From Lingula anatina (lineage: Eukaryota > Brachiopoda > Lingulata > Lingulida > Lingulidae), in the NCBI RefSeq assembly GCF_001039355.2, contig NW_019775380.1, positions 657,640 to 721,639 on the forward strand: 64,000 nucleotides of DNA. The letters run 5' to 3'. The notes beneath the pieces were generated by a model that was not told the origin of the DNA, searched no databases, and saw only the letters and a list, made by a program, of their open reading frames with translations. A program made the translations under genes and the position numbers. Positions 34,401 to 45,925 of this stretch are shown one piece after another (position 1 is the first letter of the stretch; the number at the start of each line of letters is the position of its first letter).

Positions 34401-37400
34401 ATGAGTTCAGATAGTAGAGCCAAGCCCGCTGGTATTGCCAGGGACATTGCTAACAAGGTACATTTTCTGCCGATTGTATATTTGTTTATATCGATATTTG
34501 AATAGTTCATTTTTTGTGCCATAAGTTCCGTTGTTCATAGTCTTAACGACGTGCTTACTATTAACGAAAGTTACGTAGAATGGATATCCTAGTCCTTTTT
34601 TTGTGGAGCTAATTATTCTTTTTTGTAGAAGTGATACGAATTTTGTTATGTTCACTCAAGTCATGCGCTGATTTATACATCAAATATTGTGTTTAAATGA
34701 AGGTGGGTTTATACTTAAGCCGATACCAGTCGTGTTGAAAAACACGAAGGCGCAAGTTTATTCTTTGTTTTTATTGATAAATAGCGATGGAACTATTTCC
34801 CAGCCAGACGCTGAACTTTGCTTCCCCCTGTTTATCCAGCTGCGGGCAATGTAATGTCTGTCTACCTGGAATTCCGCGGAGGCAGAACAAATCAGATCTT
34901 TTCGTCTCAGCTTACGTGTTTTTTACTTTGATGATGTATGAAAGAGAGAGGGCGGTGATGCTCTAAATTTTTTAAAAGCTGTTTTTCCAGTTCGCAAAGT
35001 GTGTATGCTCACAGTTTTATCAATATATTCCCATTTTCCATCATTCCAAAAATAAATGAATCATCTTGCCCAAGTATTTATATTGGACACCAGTTTTGTT
35101 ATTCTGCCATGTTTAAATTCCCAATTTCGAATTTGTGAATAATTCAATTGATATTCCCTAAAGAGACCTAAAGCTGGCATACCTCAGACATCTTGACAGG
35201 CATCTCGGCCACCCGCTGTAATTTATGTTTGGCACTCAATCAGGAATGATAGGGACCTCAGGTAGAAAACCGCACTTCACGGAAGAAAAAAATGACCAAG
35301 CTCGTGCCCACGCGAATGCGTTCTTCCCTTATATAGCTGCTACGAATTTTCACTAGCTAACCGAGCAAGACGAGTATAGCACTGCGAGTCAGGAGTGTTA
35401 ATCACAACTCCACGTTTCATCCTTAGTTGTATGTACCCCTCACTGAAAAAGAATAGATGAAACGCTGTGCTTGACTTGAAAAAAAAGAAAGAAAAAAGAT
35501 CAGATATTCTTATATAGGTCTATATGCATCATTCGAAAAAAAACATATGCAATTATTTCAGGCTGGTCACTTAGTACTCTAATCATTACGTGATTAAGAG
35601 GGATGTGATTTAATCACAAATTGTAGCAAAAATCCGGGGACGTGTGGCATAAGGAATCCATATAATAGAATCCATGTTTGCACAGGAACGTTGAATAGTT
35701 TCCATTTCTTAACTCACTAGTGTTTGAGTTGGCAAAAGTCAAACTGTAATCCTCAGTCCTAATAAAAAAGGTTATCAATTACATTTTAACTATCATTTTT
35801 GACTTAAAAGTGGAAACCCTCCATGGAACATTCTACAGACGTTCATATTAACAGCATATCCCTTGCCCAAGTAACTAAAGCCTAATGCAGCTAAAGACAG
35901 GACGCATTTTTGCTCTTCCGTTTAGTTTCAAATTTTAACTTTATACACGAAACACCTTGACTTAGTCGAGCCATATTTGGCAGGTTGGTTAGAATGTGGG
36001 AAAGCTTGGTATTTACGATCGTCTGCCTATCTTATGATTAGCTTCGGTCTCAGTTAATGTATCTGAGCAACTGTGCTGTAATTCATTACAATGAGCACAG
36101 GTTTCCAGGTGTTTCAGATTGGTTTTAACGTTTGATAACATGCGGTACGTAAACACTCTACATATATTGTATCAGATTTATCAAAAGTGTGAATGTCAGT
36201 GATTTTGCTGTAAGTATTGCAAATGTAAAAGGATGTCTTGAGAGCTGAGTTCAATATTGAGCATACAGATTTATTTTATATTTTAATGTAATAAGTTTGG
36301 TTTTGTGAGTATATACCTATTATATACCTATTTGTGTTCAGTTGACTTTTGTTCCATTTATTTTCATTTCTATCGTATTTGAGTCCCTTCTTCTGAACAG
36401 GAACCCGGAGATCATATACACCTTCTTTAATCGATCTTATGCTAAAATAATATGATTTTTTTATCCTGTTCGGAAAAGAATAAACAACCAATTGCTGATT
36501 TGGAGAATAAATGGTAGAACGCTAAATGATGCACATCGACTGCAAGAGTTTTTGGACTTTAATTTCACCTTTTTGTTCATACGTTTTTATTTTCACTTTT
36601 TATTTATTTACTTATTTTTTGTTTGTAAGATTGACAAAAAGCGGGACCCGGCCGTAGAGCGCGAAACATTAGAATGGATACAAGCCGTGCTGGGTGACTC
36701 GTACAAAATTGACATGGACAGACCGTATGAAGAGGTTCTCCGGGACGGAGTCATTCTCTGCAAGTATGTGTTAAATAAGAAAGGTAACAGGGGTTCCCTT
36801 GTGGCCTTGTTCAATTTTATATTTATGCTGCTAATCATTTCACCTGTATCATAGATTGCAGGCAAGCGCGATGCTGAACTAGAACAAGCAGCTCTTGACT
36901 GGATCGGTGCGGTGACTGGGCAGGCGGTTCCTTCTGGCGCCTTCGAGGATGTTCTTCGAGATGGTGTAGTGTTGTGCAAGTGAGTGTGGGTGCGCATGGC
37001 TCGCGTGGTGCAAACTACCAACCATGTTTTGTTGGCTTGTCCATTCACATCAGTCTTTGGTGTTTCCTGTCCATTGCTTACCTTTAACTCACCTTTCAGG
37101 TGTTTCAGGCAAACGACACACATCGCTCCCTTATCCAGATGTCCTCAACAACACGAACGCACGGGGTCTAGTAAATATTATGAAAACGCCATTAATCTAA
37201 GGGCGGAGAGTGTATTAATAACCCCTCTTTTTTCGGGGGAAGGGGGAGGGTAAACCCCAATAAATGCAAATTTTCAAACCTCCTTTATTTGTACCATATT
37301 GTTGAGATTTTGTCTGGTAATTTACAGTGGACGCTCTCCGCCCTGCCTAAGGGACCGTCCGTAAGGGTTTTGTCTTAAACGTGCACTTTACTCTCAATGT

Positions 37401-40400
37401 CATGGTGCGACTTTTTGTCAGTAATGAAATCACCTTGCACTGAAGCTACATCCGTAGTAAAAATACTAGGATTGCCTTACTATGTATATTCAGGTCATTC
37501 TTTTGATACTCAATCAAGTGCTTGTAACTAATCACTATGAGATTTTCGGTGACACAAAGATATTTTTCTTTTCTTTCCTCACGTAAATCCGACTGACGGT
37601 CCCTTTGAATGAACAACACAAAATGACCACACCAATGGGTACACCACATGATATGTTCTGCACTGAGTGTTGCTCTTTGTGTGTGTGTGTGTCTGTGTGT
37701 ACGCGTTTTATTTTATTTTATTTCATTATTATTATTATTATTAATTTTTTTTTTGAACGGCACGAGTAACAAATGAAAGAGATGCAACGAAAAAAACTTT
37801 TGAAAACAATGCGTATATTGCGTGCGCACCCTTCAGGACAAAATGTTCTTTTCTTCAAAGATCAGCTTTCCTACTGATCAAACACTAAACGTTTCAGTTG
37901 TTTTATCCTTTGGTCCATGATAAATTAATCTCCGAATATAAAACTGATTTTACAAGTTAAGTTATGATGAACCAGTGTTTCATTATCATTTGTTACATCC
38001 AGAAGTGTCGGAGATCTTTATATATTAATGTATATCTTTTTTTTATAATCCTTATTTTATGTTTATTTATTTTTGCAAGGAAACAATATTTACTTTGTGG
38101 TGAAATAATTGATAACAATAGCTTTAAGTGAAATGTTCAAGCTTCTAACGCGACAATAATTTTTTCTTTTTATTTATTCACTTCCCTTACATACATATAT
38201 TGCAATATATGCAGAACCCTGAAAACGAACTTCAAAAAGGAATCGCCAGAGCGCAAATGACTATACATGAAATTATCACTGAGCATTTCGCATTATACTC
38301 TTAGATCTACTGGTCATATACATTCCTTTGCATGCAAATGAAAGTGGTGTCGCTTGGCTTACGCTCTGTTTGTATTAACGTACGTTACACTATAAAAATA
38401 GGTGCGATGAAAAAAATGACCTTTAAAAAGCCAACAGTAAGAAAATAAAATCCCGATGGATTGCGAAATGATTATCCTATGCGCAAAGCAGTATCTGTAA
38501 CCTCTGCCCCTGCTCAGGAAAAGGAAATCCCTGTCCACCCTTCAGATTGCTGTGGGCCCCAGTGTGCACATCTTCCCGTTGCGTAGAGATAAAATTCCCT
38601 AGACGACTACCTAAATTTGGTTGTAATTAGGCAACTTTCAGTACACCTGTGCCGTCCTCAATCTTGCGCAAACACCTTGCCGGCAAAAGTCCAATGCACA
38701 TATATTTGAACTCCCTCTGTATATGTAAATCGTTCGAAACTTGTTCGAAATAAATAACATTTAGAAAAAAGGTTTTACAGCCCATTCTTCATTCTTTAAA
38801 GACTTACGGCTATTCCACACACGTGAACGGACCACTTAGCTGGAGGGCACGCACGTAGGAGGCCTGTGTAAAGCCTGATAGGTAAAATGGTAAGTGAATT
38901 TTGAACTGTGTGTAGTGCAGTGCCTCCATCGTGACCTATTATGTACACCATTCTTGTTCCAGACTCTTCGAGATCCAGTTTTGTAGTGCAGTGACTCTTT
39001 TTAGAGCTTAGCTTCTTCAAAGCACCCTAGTCTCCGGCAAGACTTCTCTGTAGTATCTCCTCAGTGGTTAAGTTCTACTTTAGCTACTCAGACCACCTTA
39101 GTATCTCCAGGGATTTATTTACTGAATGCTGGCCATGTCGTCTCTTGTCACTTTGCATCCCTATCAGGACCCATAAGAAAGGGTTTTGGAAAAAATCATC
39201 TGCCTATCTTATTTATTTCCAATTGCTTTTTATGGGCTTTAGCTGCACTGTGATTTCCATCCATCCCCGTACAACTACGAATAATGCTAAGAAATGAATA
39301 CTTCAATACTGCTGTTATCTATCCTGAGATTCCATTCTAGTACGCAATATATTTTAAACGTATAATGGGAGTTAAGTGCGATTGGAATGCTTGACTAAAA
39401 AGAAGCGTATCGTTTGTTAAAAACCGTTTGTTTTCAGAACATTTGCACTAATGTGAATTGCTTTTTTTGGTAAATAATTGAGTTGAGGTAAAAAGTTTAA
39501 CTCATTTCACGGGAGGTACAAATAAATTATTTAATTTCAAAAACCTTCATTGTGAAATCGAACAAAATCGAACTGAAAAAAAAAAACTTAAATACGGCTT
39601 TTCACTGCAAGGATTTATTTTTTTTGGTGACGCTTTATATATGAACCAATTTTTATGACTTGTGTAAAATGCAAATACCTGCCAAATACAGGCAGACCGT
39701 GATAAATCGGTGGTCTTGTCAAATTTGAAATTGTATAGACATTTTGTGCCTCCCTAGATAACTAGGACAAATAATTCGTAAATGAATTTCAAGACAAATT
39801 CAATGCCTTTATAATTTATCGTGCACTTTTTCCTTGTTAATTTTTGCACATTAAAATAGATTGTATTCGTAAAGACGTTACTATTTCTAGTGCAAGAGAA
39901 CAAATGCCAATGGCTGTTTCGTTGCAGAACGCATTGTTGCAGTGGGTATGCTATGTTTTCGTGTGGTTGGCAACTTTAAAAAAAAGTCTGACTACTAATA
40001 TGTATTTTCAACATAAAGAGTATGCTGGAGTCCCTGCAAACGCTCCATTCTGCTTTTCAGCCTGATCAACGCACTGAAACCAGGCTCAGTGAAAAAGGTG
40101 AACAAATCCGGTGGCGCTTTCCTGCTGATGGCCAACCTTGAGCAGTTCACACAAGCATGTGTTGATTACGGCTGCCGCAAGGAGGATTTGTTCCAGAGTG
40201 TAGACTTGTGGGAGAAGAGGAACATCCCCGCTGTAACAAATGCACTCCAGGCTTTGGGCACATGTGTAAGTATTTTTTTTAAATCACGATGGTAATAAAA
40301 GCAGATTCTCGTTTCCTTCTCCCGGCAAGATACGTGTCACAATTTTTATTGTCCACGCATTCACAACTTCAAATTGCACTCTGCTTTGTACTAACCAACT

Positions 40401-43400
40401 AATACTGCATGGATCATGATGCCAGCTTTTACTTCATTTCATTCCACAACACTGTCTACACTTTCCCTTTTTTTAAACCTGGCTTCAGTGGATAGAAATA
40501 TGTTATGGATAAAATAGGATTTTTTCATAATCATTGAATTTAGAAATTTTGTGTTTAAGAAATGACAGTAATCATTTATTTGTACATTTTTTTTTTTTGC
40601 AATAGAAATGTACCTAGCTTAGCTCATTATAAAACGCCTTGATTTTTACTGTTCTATTTTTTTTTTTTTTACAATAGTAGGCATTTTTTTCTGCTTGTTG
40701 TACCCAACCAATTTCCTTCATATTTCATCAGGGCAGACCAATGAATATCATCTGCTCCACTGTACACAATTTTCTTTTCATCTTCAAATTCTTTCAAACT
40801 TTTTTCTCTATTTTCTTTCAATTCCAATTCTGAGGCATTATTTCAAAATTTTTGGTTTAGTTGTTCATAAAATCTTTTAGAGATGGTATTCTGTCAAAAT
40901 CGATCTCTAAATTGTTTGAACTGATGAAATCAATTTTCCCATAGTCAAGCCACATTCAGTATTGTAAACAAATGCTTTAATTATATTGTTTTTAAGAACA
41001 TGCTTGTTTGATTTTGTTGTATAATCTAACAGTTTATACTAGCAGGCTGCATGTATCCTTTTTCTAGTGCCAAAGGCATCCTGAATATAAAGGACCCATT
41101 TTTGGACCAAAGCCCGCAGAAAAGAATGTTCGCCAATTTACAGATGAGCAAATGAGAGCAGGACAAACAATTATTGGATTGCAGATGGGTTCAAATCAGG
41201 GGGCAAGCCAGTCTGGCATGAATATTGGAAATACGCGCCACATTGTGGACTAGCCAATGATAGCACGCTATATGAACATCTGTGCATTCTGCCCGAGACA
41301 TCATCATTATACTGACTGCCAACATAAGCATGGAATTTTAAAAACTCTAACAATATTGACTGACTTTCATATTGCATCTATCAGTGTCAGTATTGTCTTG
41401 TGATATGGGATTTTCATGAAAAATAACAAGGCGTTTTCTGACATACATTTTGATGGACATCACTGTAACCATAACAACACTATAAACATAGTAATTTTGA
41501 TACACCTACATTTGGAATTTAGTAATTATACTGCTAGATATTTGCTATTTTCTAGGCACAGACAAAGTCCGACTACTCTGGACCCGTTTTTGGACCCAAA
41601 CCTCACTAAGTCTGCAGTTTGCAGCTTAGAGACAGATGTACCACACCGAACAAACTTTGGTCATCAATATCTCGGAGGCTTTCTCTCATCTCTGACAGCA
41701 CACAAAGCTCCCTGAAGGGAGGAGATTGTTACCAGTTAAAGATAGAATGTTTAAAGTTGCCATGGAGATAGTTGTCAACAGCAACATGGATATTGGTTTA
41801 TGATTAGAACTAGAAACTGTTTGTGCTGAGAAAGATGACAGAATGATTTGTCTGAACTTTGCACTTGGTGTCTTTTAAGACTAAGGGACTTAAACCTTTA
41901 ACATAAACTCTGTCTCTTTAAGAAAAATAAATAGGAATAGACCAAATAAATGCTTAAGACAACCTCAGAATCTGGGTATATAATCAATTTGAAATTACCC
42001 CTTCCATGCATTATGAAAACATTACAATTTCTAGAATCATCATTTGTAAATCATTTGTAAAATATTTTATTACATGCTGCTTTTGGAAGGGAAGAAAAAA
42101 GAAAACATTTGTATTACCTTGAAGCAGTTTTAATAAATCAGCAAATTACTTGCTATTCCAATGTCTTGATATTTTTTATTCGTGTTTGTCATCATATTCA
42201 ATGCAGTACTTATTTATATGATTAAAATGTTTGAACTAGTTAACACTTTTCTTTCTTCGTACCAGCCTGTTCCTAAGATCTTACTGGACACTATTCTCTC
42301 TCAGCTTATGGCAAGTAACATAAAATCCAATTCACATAAAAAATTAACTAAACACACATTAATTAAATAAAAAATAAAAATCTGAAAAATACCCAAGCCA
42401 TATATAGTCTCCCATTTAAAAGTTTAAATGCCCATGAGAAATCTACATAAAACACTGGAATATTTTTGACAAGTTTTTCTCCATTATCATGAATTTTCCT
42501 GAAGATGAATTAGTGTCTTCACAGAACAAAAGTGCCCCATTTACTTAACATCTCCTATAGCATTTTGCTGTTTCTGCAACAAATACCCTAAATAACAATC
42601 CTACAGTTCTGCCTTTTCTATTGGTTACTGGCATGAAAGTTATGCGTCTTCACTTATTTTACACAAGGTAATTCCGCCCCTTTATTCAATATTGCCTCAG
42701 CTTCCAACCTAAATATTTTATTCAAATATTCCTGACACGTGGAGCACAGATACTGCTTTGTTCTGCATATACCTATGCTTGGTGTGATATACTATGTGCA
42801 TGCCCATGGCAGTCACACCTCTGAGCACATGCAACAAACTGCTTACGACTGGTTGAAAAAATGCTGCTCCACTTACACATTGGAACTACTTTACTAAGGG
42901 AATTTATAACCTGCACTCACCCTTAAAAAAGTGTTGTTTTAGCAATAATAATATCTGCCAAATAAAGCTTTATTAACAATTTTATAATTATTATTATTAT
43001 TTCATTTTTTTTTATTAGCTAAATTGTTTAACCCTATTAACAACAGTTTAAATTTGCAGCCAGGGCTCAGATATGTACACCAATTACTAAAGAATTATGC
43101 TTATAGTCGGACTCGAATGGCTTTTACTAACCTTCCACTGGGGCACAAAATCAGCAATTCAAGCAGTTTTCTTCCAGTTATCATTTACTCCTTTATTCTT
43201 TTCTTTTACAGCATCCCTTAAGCTGAAATGAAGCCCAACCCAACAAATGGTTTGACATCATTGCTTGATTTTTTCAGGAATGATTACAGCATTTTGTGTC
43301 AATTCAGCAAATCAATTCAATAACACTATTGCTCAACACTTATGCTTAAAAGAAATTTCATTTGGGTATACCTGTTGTAAAATTAAAAATATTTATTACA

Positions 43401-45690
43401 GGAATAAGTTCCAGTTGTTTATCAATGTTTTAACTACTTTTAATGCATGGATATCTCATTCTACCTTTTATGTCATGCTTTATCAAAATATAAACTACCT
43501 TTAGAAATTCAGTTGTCTAAAATAGTTACACAAGCAGTAAACAAATATTGACACAGTCCCAAGTTTATCAAAATTTTCCTTTCATACATTGTGCATTACT
43601 AATTTTTCTCAAGGAAAATTTCATCTTTTCATTTTGGTTACCATTAACAATTATTTGGTTAAATTTTGAAAACCATAACAGAAATTATTTTCTTTTAAGA
43701 AATCCAAATTACTTTAAGTTACGAATAAATCATGACCTTAGTTATGCCAATTTGTTTTACACACTTTCTGTTGCTTACTCTTCCTTATCAGAGTAACTTA
43801 AAGGGCACTGTTCGTGTTCAAAAAGTCAGTTTTGTTAAGTATAAAACTTTCATGACTTTTGTATGCAACATCTGAAATATCCCAACTTCACCTTGTAGAA
43901 AAAAAAGGTCATGCGCAGGGGTTGTTTATGGCAATAAATGAAAATTACAATCTGGACCACAAATAAATAAATAAAATAAATATGTAAATAAATAAAAGGA
44001 AAATGCATGTGGATACAGTGCCTTGAATAATTACATGGGTGAGGTGGAGAGGTGAAGATGAAATATCAAAAGTGAGATTAAAATCAGCAGTATGATGTGC
44101 TCCTGTACCACAAACACACCAAAAAAACATAAAAAAGCAGTAAACATGTTATTAACCTTTGTAAGAATATTAGTCAAATTAAAATTGCCATTCCAAAAAC
44201 AAGTTTTGGGGGCCTGAAATGCTTTGTGTCAAATCATTTACGTATATGAACTCCATAATATTACATCAGTTCAGAGTTAGCATGGCCTCGTATTACCTTT
44301 ACCAGGGCAGGAGAGATCTTTTGACTCCAGATATATGCAGATATTTTCCTGGCTAATTCAGTTCGCATTTCTGTCATGTGAGGAATTTTGCACAAAATGA
44401 CATCAAAACCCAGCTGGCCTCTGGTACAGAGTAGCCTTGAGTCGAGATTTCTGTCATGCTTTCTATGAAAATAAATGTTCATAAATTTAAAAAACTATGT
44501 AGAACAGAACATTTCATGTGTCATTATGAGCATCATTAATTCAGCAGAAAACACAGCATATATATTTATTAACTGCCTGTTAATAAAAATTTTAGAGGCC
44601 ACGTTTTGTCTCTTGGTCTAAACAAAATGAACACCATCATATATTCTTTCAATTTTTCACATTTCAAGTAAAATTCTTTTTAGCCTGGGAACAGTTTTAT
44701 TGTGTACATTAAAAAAAAATACAAAATAAAAAAAGAAGAGAAAATCACAAACAGCCTCTTCAATATACCTATTTGTACTGTTTGGTGGCAAATACAACAA
44801 ACAACACTATGCATAACAATAAATACCTAATAATTATCTAAAATAAGGAAATAAGTTATGCAAATGAAAAAAAGGTGAACATTTAATTTGCAAAATAAAC
44901 AATTTTAAGCAAGGTTAAAACAAATGTTGATGCCTCATTTGTAACATGAATCATCATTCCCAAAATAGTCCTTCCTCACAGAGAGAAACACCATTTTCAT
45001 GAAAGAGAAAGAACTTCTGGGAGAGAAATTTACACTTTCCTAATGCACTGGTATTATTGCATATTTTTCTTACACTCACACCTCAAAACCAACCCCAACT
45101 TTCTTTTCCTCCCAGCTTAATCAACGCCTTGGCCCCAGGGAGTGTGAAGAGAATCCACACCAAGGGCGGGGCATTCACTCTGATGCAGAACATTGAGGCA
45201 TTCCAGCAGGCACTGAAGCACTATGGAGTCCCCGAGGAGGATGTCTTCCAAACTGTAGATCTCTGGGAGAAGAAAGATATAAGCCAGGTTACCATGACTC
45301 TCATGGCACTAGGACGCACAGTAAGGGCCAAGTACACCTGAATACAGTAGAAAACAATGACAACATAAAAGAAAACCCCAATCAATAGTGACTTAATATT
45401 ATTTCTGTTTCATTGTATATCTAGCTTTTCACTAAAATGCACCCCATCCTGAGACTATGCCACATGAACAGTTTACCCATTTAAAAACGGTGTTCATGGA
45501 GAAGAAAAAAAATGGCATTTGTTAAGAGCTTAGTACATAAAAATTATAAAACCTAAATATCATGGACAATTCTGCAATTTATAGGAGAAATAAAATATTT
45601 CATTATTTCTAATATTTATATTTTCAGGCAAGACACCGTCCTGACTACAAGGGTCCAATGTTTGGCCCAAAGATGGCAGAACATCAGTAA
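34401..45690 (+). CDS. TAGLN: Transgelin/calponin-like actin-binding protein with alternative exons
   Basis: Calponin-homology protein of the transgelin/myophilin/Mp20 group; such proteins bind and bundle actin, mainly in muscle. Exon 1 (34401-34457) encodes 19 aa starting MSSDSRAKPAG. It joins exon 2a (36630-36763) or 2b (36855-36979), then 3a (40061-40265) or 3b (45116-45320). 3a can continue to 4a (41068-41253) or 4b (41556-41609); 3b is followed by 4c (45628-45690). All exon 2s run phase 0 to 2 and all exon 3s phase 2 to 0, so cassettes are interchangeable, but using both of a pair shifts frame. 1-2a-3a-4a gives 193 aa with a type-3 CH domain (LEWIQAVLG, DGVILCNLINAL, FQSVDLWEK) and one calponin repeat (IGLQMGSNQGASQSGM). 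The 4b and 4c forms end after the GPxFGPK motif and lack the repeat. Poly(A) signals lie at 41926 and 45920. Confidence 0.9.
35337..35346 (+). promoter_or_regulatory. CArG-like site, transgelin intron 1
   Basis: CCTTATATAG differs from the CC(A/T)6GG consensus by one base. It lies 630 bp upstream of a perfect CArG box in the same intron. Confidence 0.3.
35971..35980 (+). promoter_or_regulatory. Perfect CArG box (SRF site), transgelin intron 1
   Basis: CCATATTTGG fits CC(A/T)6GG exactly. Serum response factor acting through CArG boxes drives vertebrate TAGLN and calponin genes in smooth muscle. Its presence in intron 1 of this gene suggests the same control. A single match can occur by chance. 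Confidence 0.45.
36630..36763 (+). CDS. Transgelin-like exon 2a (mutually exclusive)
   Basis: 134 nt. Encodes IDKKRDPAVERETLEWIQAV... to DGVILC, the first helices of the CH domain. Acceptor TTTGTAAG|ATT is weak in pyrimidine content next to the AG. Donor is TGCAA|GTATGTG. It is nine bases longer than 2b, giving a three-residue longer loop. Confidence 0.9.
36855..36979 (+). CDS. Transgelin-like exon 2b (mutually exclusive)
   Basis: 125 nt, only 91 bp downstream of 2a. Encodes IAGKRDAELEQAALDWIGAV... to DGVVLC. Donor is TGCAA|GTGAGTG. It has the same phases as 2a and clearly the same ancestral exon, but the residues between the conserved DWI and DGV motifs are strongly changed. Confidence 0.88.
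37200..37344. repeat. 145-bp inverted-repeat element in transgelin intron 2
   Basis: Ends AGGGCGGAGAGTGT (37200-37213) and ACGCTCTCCGCCCT (37331-37344) pair at 13 of 14 positions. An adjoining inverted pair (AAGGGACCGTC at 37349, GACGGTCCCTT at about 37595) may be a second nested element. Both look like MITE remnants. Confidence 0.5.
40061..40265 (+). CDS. Transgelin-like exon 3a
   Basis: 205 nt. Encodes LINALKPGSVKKVNKSGGAF through FQSVDLWEKRNIPAVTNALQALGTC, the second half of the CH domain. Acceptor TTTTCAG|CC, donor ATGT|GTAAG. Confidence 0.92.
41068..41253 (+). CDS. Transgelin-like terminal exon 4a (with calponin repeat)
   Basis: Encodes CQRHPEYKGPIFGPKPAEKN, then a linker and the calponin-like repeat GLQMGSNQGASQSGM, ending NTRHIVD-stop. 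It is the only last exon here with a calponin repeat. Confidence 0.9.
   Translation, partial: CQRHPEYKGPIFGPKPAEKNVRQFTDEQMRAGQTIIGLQMGSNQGASQSGMNIGNTRHIVD
41556..41609 (+). CDS. Transgelin-like terminal exon 4b (short)
   Basis: Encodes AQTKSDYSGPVFGPKPH-stop, paralogous to the start of 4a. Acceptor TTTTCTAG|GCA is in phase with exon 3a. AATAAA signals at 41926 and 41945 could serve both 4a and 4b. Confidence 0.8.
   Translation, partial: AQTKSDYSGPVFGPKPH
41926..41931 (+). terminator. Proximal poly(A) signal, transgelin-like gene
   Basis: AATAAA about 320 bp after exon 4b, with a second AATAAA at 41945-41950. Confidence 0.5.
41951..45115. other. Intron between the two 3' modules of the transgelin-like gene
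   Basis: AT-rich, with short A/T repeats such as a TAAA-rich run near 43963-43998. One reverse-strand exon-like segment at 44303-44462 is the only coding-like signal. Confidence 0.5.
44303..44462 (-). other. Exon-like open segment on the opposite strand
   Basis: 160 nt open between acceptor TTTTCATAG and donor CCCTG|GTAAAGG, encoding 53 codons (KHDRNLDSRLLC... to ...QKISPAL). I do not recognise it. It is richer in G and C than the AT-rich sequence around it. No partner exon was found, so it may be chance. Confidence 0.2.
45116..45320 (+). CDS. Transgelin-like exon 3b
   Basis: 205 nt, same length and phases as 3a. Encodes LINALAPGSVKRIHTKGGAF through FQTVDLWEKKDISQVTMTLMALGRT. Acceptor CTCCCAG|CT, donor CACA|GTAAGG. 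Confidence 0.92.
45628..45690 (+). CDS. Transgelin-like terminal exon 4c (short)
   Basis: Encodes ARHRPDYKGPMFGPKMAEHQ-stop, so the 3b-4c isoform has no calponin repeat. AATAAA at 45920-45925 follows. Confidence 0.88.
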   Translation, partial: ARHRPDYKGPMFGPKMAEHQ

Positions 45691-45919
45691 AAACTTGCAT
45701 CATCTAACATGGGAACATTGTGCAAAATATAACTGAAACGAGGTGAATTTTTTTTTCAAGTTACATAAGAACTGGCCCGGAAAGACTTGCACTGAAATAC
45801 AAAAGTTGAAAGGTTCCAAGTTGCCTGAAGACATTGCCATATTTGCAATTTTAGTATCATCTTGATTTTTCTTGACATTCAGTGATAAAAACTGAACTTG
45901 CCATTCAGAGTCTGTCAAG

Positions 45920-45925
45920 AATAAA
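45920..45925 (+). terminator. Distal poly(A) signal, transgelin-like gene
   Basis: AATAAA 230 bp after the exon 4c stop. Confidence 0.55.
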
